Of a stretch of DNA of 64,000 nt, positions 36,711 to 45,418 are shown one piece after another. The DNA is from Acetobacter sp. DsW_063. Its GTDB lineage: Bacteria; Pseudomonadota; Alphaproteobacteria; Acetobacterales; Acetobacteraceae. The position numbers and the translations under genes were made by a program. The notes below the pieces were generated by a model, which was given only the letters and a program-made list of their open reading frames with translations, was not told the DNA's origin and ran no database searches. Every line of letters starts with the position of its first letter. Position 1 is the stretch's first letter. The DNA lies in assembly GCF_002153745.1 (NCBI RefSeq), contig NZ_JOPL01000009.1:19062-83061 (forward strand), in the 5' to 3' direction.

Positions 36711-37211
36711 CTATCCTCCCACCGCGCCGGTAAAATCGGCCACTCTGCCGCGCGTAGCGGCCATATCTGCGCATGCTTCGTCTGACTTCACGCGCGCGCC
36801 CCTCGCCCGTCCGCTCGTCTTCGCCATACGGGCGAGGGAGATACCGGACAAGGCTTCGTGAATCGCGTCGTTCACCGGGTCCCAGCACCCATAAAGCGCG
36901 CAATCCGGTCCGATCTCGCACCCGGCTCCACCGCTTACGCAAGCTGTCAGGGAAATCGGGCCGTCGATCGCTGCGATGACGCGCGCAACGGAAATATTCT
37001 CGAGCGGCACCGCCAGACGGTATCCACCGCGCGCGCCTCTCTGGGACGCAAGCAAGCCATCCCCTGCCAACGTCTTGAGAACTTTCGCCACAGTCGGTTC
37101 CGGAACGCCGGTTTCCGCCGACAACGTGGACGACGTCACGACGCCATCCAGTCGTCCCAGTTCGACGAGCGTCCTGACGGCGTAATCGGTCAGTTTCGAC
37201 AGCCTGAACAT
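36711..37211 (-). CDS. Rrf2-family SUF operon regulator
   Basis: 166 residues from ATG 37211, preceded by AGGTGA at 7 bp. Winged helix with LSKLTDYAVRTLVELGRL and VPEPTVAKVLKTLAGDGLLASQRGARGGYRLA, then TACVSGGAGCEIGPDCALYGCW, whose cysteines can hold an iron-sulfur cluster. This is the usual regulator type at the head of alphaproteobacterial suf operons: it senses cluster supply and represses its own operon. An inverted repeat 38 bp upstream is its likely site. Confidence 0.88.
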   Translation of the reverse strand: MFRLSKLTDYAVRTLVELGRLDGVVTSSTLSAETGVPEPTVAKVLKTLAGDGLLASQRGARGGYRLAVPLENISVARVIAAIDGPISLTACVSGGAGCEIGPDCALYGCWDPVNDAIHEALSGISLARMAKTSGRARGARVKSDEACADMAATRGRVADFTGAVGG

Positions 37212-37248
37212 ACGAAGGTCACCTGCTGAAACGGCTTCGCTGCCATTA

Positions 37249-37265
37249 AGGACCAAATCAGTCCT
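37249..37265. promoter_or_regulatory. Likely Rrf2 operator upstream of the suf operon
   Basis: AGGAC-N7-GTCCT inverted repeat (GAC-N7-GTC core) 38 bp upstream of the regulator ATG. The core spacing resembles the IscR-type boxes I recall for Alphaproteobacteria. The assignment is inference from position and symmetry. Confidence 0.6.
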
Positions 37266-37354
37266 GTTTCAACGAGACAGATGCTTCGCCGACCTCGATC
37301 CGTCAAGGGGGCACACCATTACGTGACGCGCCCTGAACGGTATCACAGCAGGCT

Positions 37355-40219
37355 TTAGCCGAACGCGCCTACATTATGCGCGATGGCCACGCTGATCTCC
37401 CGCACGATATCGAACATCGCGCGCATGGGACGGAAAATGTAGTCGTGTTCATAGGTGTAGGCGTTTTCCACCTGCGGCCCGGCAGGTTCATGGAAATCGA
37501 ATTCCGGCGCGCGGTCGCCCCGGGGAAACACCGCATCCAGTTCACGAAGCACCGACGGAATTTCAAGGCAGAGTATCCGTCGCATCATGACGTCCCGCGT
37601 GAAAGCGCCACGCGGCATGAAGAACGGGATCTGCGTCGCCAGAAGCCAGATGCGCTCAATCATCGCGATACGGATCGCATGCAACCCGCGTTCGGTCGGA
37701 CTCATGGACGGCGCATCCGGCCATGCCGCACGCAACGCCAGATGGTCGGCCTGAATACGCCGGAACATCGACTGCGTGTCCGCCCAGAAGTCGAGCTTCT
37801 CCAGATCGTGCATCACCGCAAGATAGGGGCCGCGCCGTGCAGCCTCATCCTCCGCTGTCGCACGATCCAGCCAGTACCCCGGATCAAGCAGAGAGATCAC
37901 GCTACGCAGCACCTGATCGTCCGAATGCGCCAGCGCGTGCGCGGCGAAGTCTAGCGCACGGTGAAAGCGCGGGCTGCCGTCTCGGAAGGAATCGAACGTC
38001 TCCGGATGCCGGTGCGCAGCCGATCCCAGCCCCTGAATGGTGTTGGCGCACCAGCCGAGTTGTTGAAGTATCGCGTTGTTGGGGATCGCACGAAGCTGGC
38101 TCGGATGCGTGATGCGCGGGGTCGCCCCGCCGCCCTCGCTCTGTCGGGCCGCCGGACGCGAGCCTGTCTTGTCGATCAATGACGGACCGAACGCCCCGAG
38201 CAGATCAGCGTAGCCCGGATCGTCCACCAGAGACGTCATACCCTCTGCGATGGTGGAGAAAAAATCGGACGAGAAATCAGGTTCGTCATAGACGGGATCT
38301 CGCTCCCGACGCGGCGGCGTGAAAACATGCTCCGCGATGGTCGCGATGCAGGCTCCCGCAAGTTCCGGTGTGCCGAACAGCAGGTAGCCATCACCGCCCT
38401 GAAAGGCGCTCTCTTCCCGATATCGCAGTCCCAGTTCCGCGAAGCGAGCGCGAACGTGCGGCGGCGAGAGATAATCGAGCCTGTCAGAGAGCCTGAACGG
38501 GTGCGCGCCACGCCCAATGCTTTCGCCGTGGGTGTCGAACAGGATGACCTCGACGTCCTGCAGATCCCATTTCTGCAACAGATCCGCGATCTTCAAACGA
38601 AGACGTTCGATCAGATATGTCGCGGCGAGCTGCCCGACGTAGCGGCCTGAGTCGGAATATCCGAACTGAAGGCTCATCTTTCCCGTCTGGCGCAGGTAGT
38701 CACGCCAGTGAGGCGAACGCAGCGCCTCCTCGACGATCTGCGCCCCGCCCATCAGGGCCTCTCGCGTCTCGAAAAGCGGCGAGATCTCCACCTTGTCCGC
38801 GATGCCAAAATGCCGCGCGAGCCACAGCGCCGCCAGCAGCGTGTATCCGCTCTCCGTCTCCGCCACGAGGAAGCGCACCGGCGTCGCGGTGTCCACATGC
38901 TTGACGATCTGCGCGATGGTCATCATCAGCCGCGCCGCCGAAGCCTGCTCGACCAGCAGAGCCCCAAAATCGACCGGCGTCGCCGTCACCGTGTCCAACG
39001 CGTCGTTGATGCGCGACAGAAGCGCACGGCGGTGCGTCGGGTTGGCAGGATCGTCTGTCAACCGCAGACGCTGACGCAACACATTGTGAATTTGGGTGGC
39101 GTTGAGCCGCGTATGGGTTTGCGCCACCGCCATGCCGTGCGCCAGAAACCCTGACCGCGCCACTGAGAGTCCCAGTTTCGCATCGTCCGGCGCACTGTCG
39201 ATAGCGTCCTGCAGCGCGTCCGCCAGAGCCTGCGGGTCCGAGATGGCGTCGGCCGCCCGATCGACAATCAGCGCCGCAAATTCCAGCGCCGCCGCCGGAT
39301 CGGCGCTTTTCGGCGTCGCGGCGATCTGCGCCTCGACCGTGTAGATCGCGCGCGAAACCCTGCTGATCAACGCCGCAGCGTCGACGCCGCTTTGCTGCAC
39401 CTGCGCACGCAGACGCTGAAGCTGGAACAGCTTCATCCGCAACCGCAGCCGCATCGTGTCCCACCAGCCAATGTCGGTGCGGCCGTCTGTGTCGTAACCC
39501 ACCCAACTCGTCAGGATCAGCGGCTTCGGCGTGAGCGTCGTCCAGTTATCAGGCCAGCGTTCGCGCGCCTCTCGCAGCAGATCCGTCACGAACGTGTCGA
39601 TCGCATCCCGTCCCCGCAGGATCGCGTCGGACGCCAGACCGAACTCTTCTTCAAGCGTCGGCGGACCTGAACGCCGGTGGGTCTCGAACGCTGGAGCCGC
39701 AACCGGCGGCGTCGGCAGGGAGGCGCTCTCTGCGAGCGCCGCATAGACCGGGTTCGCCACGGCGAATGTCGGATGAGCCGTGAAGACCGCCGCGAATCTT
39801 GTACGCTCGACCGCTGCGCGAAACGCGTCCAGACCACCTCCGTCTGGCGCAGAGACCGCCTCTTCTACAATGTGGGCAGCAACCCCCGCCAGCCGTTCCG
39901 CCGTATCCGCCGCAGCCGCTCCTCCCGGGTAACGGTGCAGCCGGGTGGCGCGCCGCAGGAACGCCTCGTCGCGCAGGCGCCTTACGACTTCACGCAAATC
40001 GTCCACGGAGAGACGCCCGCGATCAAGCATCCATTCAAGGCGGCTTACCAGCGTATGGAGGCTTGGTCCTGATTTCGTCCCGGAAGCCTCATCGCCAGCG
40101 ATCTGGGTCTCCCCTGCCAACAAAGAGAACGCCGCACGCGCAGCGTCCGTCATGCCGCTATGCCCCGACAGGGTCTGGGCAGGCGGAGTCCGTGATTCGG
40201 CGGGCGACGTATCGGCCAT
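37355..40219 (-). CDS. ppc: Phosphoenolpyruvate carboxylase
   Basis: 954 residues from ATG 40219 (MADTSPAES). PEP plus bicarbonate gives oxaloacetate, topping up the TCA cycle. TAHPTFAVANP replaces the common TAHPTE segment, while FGYSDSGRYVGQLAA, FDTHGESIGRGAHP and the C-terminal part with LTRDVMMRR-like sequence are visible. Sequence around the first catalytic His is of the divergent kind found in Acetobacteraceae. PEP carboxylase is important here because many acetic acid bacteria rely on it for C4 acids. Confidence 0.88.
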   Translation of the reverse strand: MADTSPAESRTPPAQTLSGHSGMTDAARAAFSLLAGETQIAGDEASGTKSGPSLHTLVSRLEWMLDRGRLSVDDLREVVRRLRDEAFLRRATRLHRYPGGAAAADTAERLAGVAAHIVEEAVSAPDGGGLDAFRAAVERTRFAAVFTAHPTFAVANPVYAALAESASLPTPPVAAPAFETHRRSGPPTLEEEFGLASDAILRGRDAIDTFVTDLLREARERWPDNWTTLTPKPLILTSWVGYDTDGRTDIGWWDTMRLRLRMKLFQLQRLRAQVQQSGVDAAALISRVSRAIYTVEAQIAATPKSADPAAALEFAALIVDRAADAISDPQALADALQDAIDSAPDDAKLGLSVARSGFLAHGMAVAQTHTRLNATQIHNVLRQRLRLTDDPANPTHRRALLSRINDALDTVTATPVDFGALLVEQASAARLMMTIAQIVKHVDTATPVRFLVAETESGYTLLAALWLARHFGIADKVEISPLFETREALMGGAQIVEEALRSPHWRDYLRQTGKMSLQFGYSDSGRYVGQLAATYLIERLRLKIADLLQKWDLQDVEVILFDTHGESIGRGAHPFRLSDRLDYLSPPHVRARFAELGLRYREESAFQGGDGYLLFGTPELAGACIATIAEHVFTPPRRERDPVYDEPDFSSDFFSTIAEGMTSLVDDPGYADLLGAFGPSLIDKTGSRPAARQSEGGGATPRITHPSQLRAIPNNAILQQLGWCANTIQGLGSAAHRHPETFDSFRDGSPRFHRALDFAAHALAHSDDQVLRSVISLLDPGYWLDRATAEDEAARRGPYLAVMHDLEKLDFWADTQSMFRRIQADHLALRAAWPDAPSMSPTERGLHAIRIAMIERIWLLATQIPFFMPRGAFTRDVMMRRILCLEIPSVLRELDAVFPRGDRAPEFDFHEPAGPQVENAYTYEHDYIFRPMRAMFDIVREISVAIAHNVGAFG

Positions 40220-40343
40220 AAAAAATCTCACACGCAGGAATTAGGGGCTGAGGGTTTCACGGCCACACATTCGGCGCAATGCCGGAGCCACATACCAAAC
40301 GGCGTTTGGGGCGCCGTTCACGGGGATGCTATCAGGCGAGGCC

Positions 40344-41636
40344 ATGAACGCACAGACCTCACCAGACGACGAAGCACGCCGGGCGCTCATCCGGCAAAAA
40401 CGTATGGCTACCGGGATGCTCGGCGGAATGGCCGCCTTGACGCTGGCGGGGTACATTCTCCCTGCACGCGGATGGCTCTCCGAATCGCTCTGGATAGACA
40501 CGCTTCGAGCTGGTGGCAGGGCGGGAATTGTCGGCGGGCTGGCCGACTGGTTCGCCGTCACAGCCCTGTTCCGACAGCCTCTCGGCCTGCCCATTCCGCA
40601 CACAGCGATCATTCCAGCCCAAAAAGAGCGTCTCGGGCGCGCGCTCGGACGCTTCGTCACGACGCAGGTGCTCACGGAGCCCGAGGTTGATCGGGTCCTG
40701 TTGAACGCCGACCTCCCGGGTATCGTCGCCAGACTGCTTGCCGACCCGACGACAGCCGAATCACTCACGCGCGGAGCGATCGGCATGGTTCCGAATGCGC
40801 TGGAACGGCTGGAGGACGGTCGCGCCGGGGCCGCCCTAGGACGTAGCCTGCCGGTGTTGCTCGGGGGAGCCAATCTCGCTCCAGTCATCGCGCGCGCCCT
40901 GCGTGCATTGGTGGAGAGCGAGCACCATCAGGAGGTTCTGTCTTTCCTCGTCGGGCAACTGAAATCGATGCTGCAGTCGAAGGAAGCCGCCCTCCGCGTA
41001 ACGATCGAAGATCGCGTGCGCGAACAGGGCGGGCGCCTTCTCAGTTGGGCGATCGGCGGATCGATCGCCACGAAAGTCCTCGTTGCGGCCGCAGAGGAGC
41101 TCGACCGCATAAACCCACGAGATTCCGCCCTTCGCGAAGGGTTCACCGCCTGGGTCCGAGCCGAAATCGACCGGATTGAAAACGATCCCGAACGCGCCGA
41201 TGAGCTGTCGCGCTCGCTGCGCGATGTCTTTCACCACGATTCCATGGTGACCTGGGGGGGGGATCTCTGGGCGCGCCTGCGCCGCATGATCATTGAAGAT
41301 ACCGAACGCGACGACGGCTGGATCGCCACCATTGTCCGGGAGACGTTGGCGCGTCTGGCGGTGCAGGCGGAACATGACCCGTTGATGCGTCGCCGTATCG
41401 AAGACGGCGTCCGCAAGACGGTCTGGCGCGCCCTTCCCACCCTGCGCGATCGCCTAGGCGATTTTATCGCAAGCGTGGTCGGAAACTGGGACGCGGCGGC
41501 GATCGCCGACAGGCTGGAACTACGGGTCGGGCAGGATCTGCAATATATCCGCATGAACGGCACACTGGTGGGGTTCGGCGTCGGCGCTGTGCTGTCGCTC
41601 GGGTTGCGGATGGTTTTTGGCGTGGTCGGACAGTAG
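40344..41636 (+). CDS. DUF445 family membrane protein
   Basis: 430 residues from ATG 40344. An N-terminal hydrophobic segment (MLGGMAALTLAGYILPA) is followed by the conserved GGLADWFAVTALFRQPLGLPIPHTAIIPAQKERLGRALGRFV, then a long helical middle and a C-terminal span (GTLVGFGVGAVLSLGLRMVFGVV). The YjiN/DUF445 family is inner-membrane and its role is not established. A G9 tract lies in the coding sequence. Divergent from ppc. Confidence 0.85.
   Translation: MNAQTSPDDEARRALIRQKRMATGMLGGMAALTLAGYILPARGWLSESLWIDTLRAGGRAGIVGGLADWFAVTALFRQPLGLPIPHTAIIPAQKERLGRALGRFVTTQVLTEPEVDRVLLNADLPGIVARLLADPTTAESLTRGAIGMVPNALERLEDGRAGAALGRSLPVLLGGANLAPVIARALRALVESEHHQEVLSFLVGQLKSMLQSKEAALRVTIEDRVREQGGRLLSWAIGGSIATKVLVAAAEELDRINPRDSALREGFTAWVRAEIDRIENDPERADELSRSLRDVFHHDSMVTWGGDLWARLRRMIIEDTERDDGWIATIVRETLARLAVQAEHDPLMRRRIEDGVRKTVWRALPTLRDRLGDFIASVVGNWDAAAIADRLELRVGQDLQYIRMNGTLVGFGVGAVLSLGLRMVFGVVGQ
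41254..41262 (+). repeat. 9-base poly-G tract in the DUF445 gene
   Basis: Nine consecutive G encode part of TWGGDL. The frame is intact as given. Confidence 0.9.
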
Positions 41637-41681
41637 CAAGCCAGTTTCGTCCTCGGAAAAAGAAACTCCTCCGCGTTCCAG

Positions 41682-41714
41682 ACGCTTAATCGACCAAGAA
41701 CAGGCGTTAAGCGT
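41682..41714. promoter_or_regulatory. Inverted repeat before the His-tract protein gene
   Basis: ACGCTTAA (41682-41689) and TTAAGCGT (41707-41714) are exact inverse copies 17 bp apart, and a further 10-bp palindrome ATTCGCGAAT sits at 41721-41730. Could end the DUF445 transcript or be a regulator site for the next gene. Confidence 0.4.
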
Positions 41715-41870
41715 TTAGGGATTCGCGAATGCGCCGGTTGTTGTCGTTTGGCCGAATTTTGGGAACGACCCCTCGAAGGTTATGCTTGCGCGCCAGAACG
41801 TGCCGCGCCCACGGGCGTTGAGCCGAGGTTGAGGCGGAACGGCGCGTGGCAATTGTTAAGGAGTGGAATT

Positions 41871-42227
41871 ATGAAAGCAGTTCTGTCGAAGGTCGTCCTG
41901 ACCGCTACACTCGCCATCGCGGCGCCTGCTATCGCCATATCCGGGGCTTCTTTCGCTTCGGCCGAAGAGCACCATCACCACCATCATCACCATGATGGCG
42001 AGATGTCGAAGGGCAAAACGGCCCCGACGAGCGCAACCGAAGACCTGAACGCCCGCAGCCTGGCCGCTGCGCAGCAGGACAAGGTTCCGTCGATCGGCGC
42101 GACCGCCCCCACCGCGGCTCCAGTCGCTCCGACGGTCCCTTCTGTCGCAGCTGGAACCGGAACGGTCGCCCCGCCGGCTCCTGCGACGCCTGACGTTGCG
42201 ACACCAGCGAGCGCTTCCGGCAACTAA
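41871..42227 (+). CDS. Small exported protein with a natural eight-histidine tract
   Basis: 118 residues from ATG 41871, with AAGGAG 8 bp upstream. A signal peptide (MKAVLSKVVLTATLAIAAPAIAISGASFASA) precedes the mature start EEHHHHHHHHDGEM, eight His in a row at the new N-terminus. The rest is Ala/Pro/Thr/Val-rich and probably disordered. No family recognised. The His tract right after the cleavage site suggests periplasmic binding of a metal such as nickel, zinc or copper; that is inference. Single gene with its own terminator. Confidence 0.75.
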   Translation: MKAVLSKVVLTATLAIAAPAIAISGASFASAEEHHHHHHHHDGEMSKGKTAPTSATEDLNARSLAAAQQDKVPSIGATAPTAAPVAPTVPSVAAGTGTVAPPAPATPDVATPASASGN

Positions 42228-42255
42228 GCCCATCTGGATCGCGGGATTCGGAAAG

Positions 42256-42285
42256 TGCAGGCGGCGTTTTACTCCGCCGCCTGCA
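42256..42285. terminator. Hairpin between convergent genes
   Basis: TGCAGGCGGCG (42256-42266) and CGCCGCCTGCA (42275-42285) form an 11-bp perfect stem with an 8-nt loop, between the His-tract gene and the convergent MarR-GNAT gene. No long T-run on either side. Confidence 0.6.
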
Positions 42286-42330
42286 TCAAAGATGCGGCGA
42301 TTTTATCCCACCAGATAATTGCGACGACGC

Positions 42331-43257
42331 TCAACGCTGGAACGTCAGCAACCAGGTCTCCCCCTGCACAGGTTCGCCAAATTTGGTGTGGGTCTCGACT
42401 TCCGTAAGGACGAACCCGTATCTGGAATATAACCGGCGAGCGCCCTCAAGAACGGTATGTGTCCAGAGAATCAGGCTCTCGTACCCTGCCTCTTTCGCGA
42501 AACTCACACACCGACCGATCAATTCGGCTCCGACGCCCCTGTTTCGCGCAAACGGTTCGACATACAGCAAACGCAGACGCGCCTGCCCCCCGCCTTCGTC
42601 CGTGACCATCACGGAACCGGCCATAACGCCGTCGAGTTCAGCGACCCAGCAAGCATCCCGTCCGGGCCGGTAATCACGCAGGAAATTGGCGGCTGTCATC
42701 GTGACCAGCGCCTCCAGCGGCGCGCCCCAGCCATTCTCCTGAGCATAGAGCAGAGATTGCCTTGCAGCGATCATCCCGACGTCGCCGCTCCGAAACGGCC
42801 GCACATTCAGGACTTCGCCCGATGACGGATCAAGCCTGAGTCGCGCCATAGTGAGGCCCGCTGTCACGTCGCCAGCGCCCCAGTCGTCAAGATCGGCAAG
42901 CATGGCCGTCGTCGCCTCGATCTGGCGGCGGTCCAGTTCCTGAAAAGCCGCCGAACCTTCCGACGTCAGTGTAACAGTTTTGGCGCGGGCGTCGTCGTTC
43001 TCCTGCCCTCGAACAATCCAACCCTTGGCTTCGAAGCGCGCGAGCATTCGGCTCATCTGCGCCGCGTCCATATCGAGCCGCCGCTTCAATTCGCTGGCCT
43101 GCGCGGTATCCGCGCGAGCAATCTCGTGCAGCAGACGCGCCTCACCCAGCGTCATATCTGCACCGAGAAATCGTGCGTTAAGAGCGCCGACGGCGCGAGT
43201 GTAGAACCCGTTGAACGTTCTTACAGATGCGACAAAATTTTCCATGTCTCGGAACAT
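42331..43257 (-). CDS. MarR-type regulator fused to a GNAT acetyltransferase
   Basis: 308 residues from ATG 43257 (ATG 43245 also possible). The first 140 residues are a MarR winged helix (MTLGEARLLHEIARADTAQASELKRRLDMDAAQMSRMLARFEAKGWIVRGQENDDARAKTVTLTSEG). The last 150 are a GNAT domain with the acetyl-CoA motif RLLYVEPFARNRGVGAELIGRCVSFAKEAGYESLILWTH. Such bifunctional proteins are known, and probably respond to and acetylate a small molecule or protein. Two TGAC-N-GTCA repeats just upstream suggest self-regulation. Confidence 0.88.
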   Translation of the reverse strand: MFRDMENFVASVRTFNGFYTRAVGALNARFLGADMTLGEARLLHEIARADTAQASELKRRLDMDAAQMSRMLARFEAKGWIVRGQENDDARAKTVTLTSEGSAAFQELDRRQIEATTAMLADLDDWGAGDVTAGLTMARLRLDPSSGEVLNVRPFRSGDVGMIAARQSLLYAQENGWGAPLEALVTMTAANFLRDYRPGRDACWVAELDGVMAGSVMVTDEGGGQARLRLLYVEPFARNRGVGAELIGRCVSFAKEAGYESLILWTHTVLEGARRLYSRYGFVLTEVETHTKFGEPVQGETWLLTFQR

Positions 43258-43269
43258 GGATCATGATAG

Positions 43270-43304
43270 TTGACCAAGTCAATATTAATACATGACTCAG
43301 TCAA
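43270..43304. promoter_or_regulatory. Tandem MarR-type operators
   Basis: TTGACCAAGTCAA at 43270-43282 and TGACTCAGTCA at 43293-43303 are inverted repeats with the same half-site (TGAC/GTCA), centres 22 bp apart, two helical turns, so on one face of DNA. They start 13 bp upstream of the MarR-GNAT ATG and have an AT-rich -10-like sequence between them. Likely autoregulatory sites. Confidence 0.7.
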
Positions 43305-43326
43305 CAAATCAGCGCATCTGCTCCGA

Positions 43327-44622
43327 TCACGCCGCCTGCGCAGTTCCCTCGGCGCCGGGCCGCAGCCCCTCTTCCGTCAGCAGACGCAAGAGCGCCGTAA
43401 CCATCTGATCCATCATCTCGTCGGTGTGATACGGCCCCGGCGTCAGACGCAGGCGCTCTGTTCCCTTGGGCACCGTCGGGTAATTGATCGGCGTCGCATA
43501 AAGACCGTACTCATCGAGCAGCCGACGGCTGATCTTCTTGCACAATTCCGCGTCCCCGACCGGAACCGGCACGATATGGCTCGCCGTCATCATGAACGGT
43601 ACGCCCGCAGCACGCATGCGACGGCGGAATTCGTTCACCCGCTCAAACATCCTCTCACGACGCCAGTTCTGGGCGCGCACCAGTTTCACGCTGGCCAGCG
43701 CCGCGGCGGCGATCGAGGGCGGCAACGACGTGGTGAAAATGAAACCCGACGCGGACGAACGGAGATAATCGACGATCTGAGCCGAAGCCGTGATGTACCC
43801 GCCGTGAACGCCGAACCCCTTGGCCAGCGTGCCCTCGATGATGTCGACCTGATCGGCGACGCCGTCACGCTGGGAAACGCCGCCGCCTTCGTCACCGTAA
43901 AGGCCGACGGCATGCACTTCGTCGAGATACGTCATCGCGCCGTATTTCCGGGCGAGAGCGCAGATCCCGGCGATGTCCGAAACGTCGCCATCCATCGAAT
44001 AAACGCTCTCGAACGCAATCAGCTTGGGCGCATCAATCGGAGCCGCGGCGAGCTTGGCCTCCAGATCGGCAAGGTCGTTATGCTCGAAAATGACGGTCGT
44101 CGATCCGCGAGCGCCCTTGATGCCAGCGATCATCGAGGCATGATTGCACCGGTCGGAAAAGCAGATCCAGCCAGGCATCGACGTGAGGATGGTTTGTAGA
44201 CTGGCTTGGTTCGACACGTAGCCGGAGACGAACAACAGTCCCGCCTCCTTGCCGTGCAGCGCGGCGAGTTCAGCCTCAAGACGCTTATGCAGGGGGCTGG
44301 TGCCTGCGATATTCCGCGTTCCGCCCGCACCTGCGCCGTGCTCGCGAATGGCGGCGATCGCAGCTTCGCAAACCTCCGGCTCAACGCCCATCCCAAGATA
44401 ATCGTTAGAGGACCACACGACGACTTCCCGGCCCTCGGGCGTCTCACCGGGAACCGGATCAATTTCTTCCTCGTAAACCGGGTAACGGGGAGCCTGACGG
44501 GCCAGCGGCGTGAAGCTGCGGTAGCGGCCCTGTCGCCGTATGTCTTCGAGAGCTTCGTCGCAGAAATCGTAAAACGGGTGTCGCGCGTTCCGGATAGTCA
44601 CCCAGTCTACTCCTGTCTTCAT
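43327..44622 (-). CDS. hemA: 5-aminolevulinate synthase
   Basis: 431 residues from ATG 44622 ([21 protein letters not shown]). This is the Shemin-pathway enzyme joining glycine and succinyl-CoA, typical of Alphaproteobacteria. [63 protein letters not shown] and the PLP lysine in [15 protein letters not shown] are all present. First step of haem synthesis, needed for the respiratory oxidases and membrane dehydrogenases of this group. Confidence 0.96.
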   Translation of the reverse strand: MKTGVDWVTIRNARHPFYDFCDEALEDIRRQGRYRSFTPLARQAPRYPVYEEEIDPVPGETPEGREVVVWSSNDYLGMGVEPEVCEAAIAAIREHGAGAGGTRNIAGTSPLHKRLEAELAALHGKEAGLLFVSGYVSNQASLQTILTSMPGWICFSDRCNHASMIAGIKGARGSTTVIFEHNDLADLEAKLAAAPIDAPKLIAFESVYSMDGDVSDIAGICALARKYGAMTYLDEVHAVGLYGDEGGGVSQRDGVADQVDIIEGTLAKGFGVHGGYITASAQIVDYLRSSASGFIFTTSLPPSIAAAALASVKLVRAQNWRRERMFERVNEFRRRMRAAGVPFMMTASHIVPVPVGDAELCKKISRRLLDEYGLYATPINYPTVPKGTERLRLTPGPYHTDEMMDQMVTALLRLLTEEGLRPGAEGTAQAA

Positions 44623-44755
44623 CGGTGGGCCGACGACGACGCATAACCGCCGAAACGCGGATGGCGTCCATCGAGCCACAGGGGCCGCAGCGCATTACAC
44701 CCTGCGGCGGCGACACTACGCCAGATCGGCTGACGCAGCGGCGAGGATTAGTCGT

Positions 44756-45322
44756 TCAGCGCACATACACCCGGATACGCGGGCTTGCCACACCGGAATT
44801 GGGCATAGCCGTCATCTCTATCTGTGCCGGGGAGGCGCCGCCTGCGACAATCGCGTTCGCCACCGCCTGTCCGTCGTTCGTCGTCAGGCGCGCAAGCGTG
44901 GCGCGATCAGCGTCCGCGTCAGCCCCCGGCGGGGCGAGAGCCTGCACACGGAAAAGAATATTGGGCTTTCGCGCCAGAGCACGCTTCACAATAGCCTCCA
45001 GCGGCCCCTGCCAATCGGCGACAGGCGTCCCGGCGATGACCTCCACCAGCGGCGGGATCGGCGGCGGACCGGGCGGCGGCGGCGGCACGATGACTTTTGG
45101 GGGGCGGCTCGCCGTATGATCGAAGGTCCGCTGATCCACCAGTTTGCACCCGGGGAGCGACAGGGCTGCAGCCGTCAGCGACAGTCCGGCGAACGACCGG
45201 CGAGGCAGCCCGTCGCCTGCTCTTCCGTAGATTACGGGCTTCGCCTGAACGGATGTTGGAACAGCCGATGACGCTGTGGTCTTTATGGCGGCGGAACGAC
45301 GGAATAGGGCTCGGAACGGCAT
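44756..45322 (-). CDS. Lipoprotein with a proline-rich linker and an OmpA-like C-terminus
   Basis: 188 residues from ATG 45322 (MPFRALFRR). The hydrophobic segment FAGLSLTAAALSLPGC ends in a lipobox (LPGC), about 60 residues from the start, so the n-region is unusually long. Next is a polyproline stretch (VIVPPPPPGPPPIPPL), then about 90 residues whose end (DGQAVANAIVAGGASPAQIEMTAMPN...RIRVYVR) resembles the OmpA/MotB peptidoglycan-binding pattern. Probably an outer-membrane lipoprotein. Divergent from the transketolase-like gene. Confidence 0.6.
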   Translation of the reverse strand: MPFRALFRRSAAIKTTASSAVPTSVQAKPVIYGRAGDGLPRRSFAGLSLTAAALSLPGCKLVDQRTFDHTASRPPKVIVPPPPPGPPPIPPLVEVIAGTPVADWQGPLEAIVKRALARKPNILFRVQALAPPGADADADRATLARLTTNDGQAVANAIVAGGASPAQIEMTAMPNSGVASPRIRVYVR

Positions 45323-45418
45323 GGCGGGACGGTTGCAGGAACCGCGCCAAGGAGCAAGAGTGCATGAGGTGACGATCATGAAGCGATTTTCCCGTTCCGG
45401 CGCGACGTCCCCGCGTGA

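Noticed and set aside
35176..36861. 561-codon plus-strand frame opposite sufB
   Set aside because: Antisense to a clearly conserved gene; its composition is Arg/His/Asp-rich as expected from a shadow frame.
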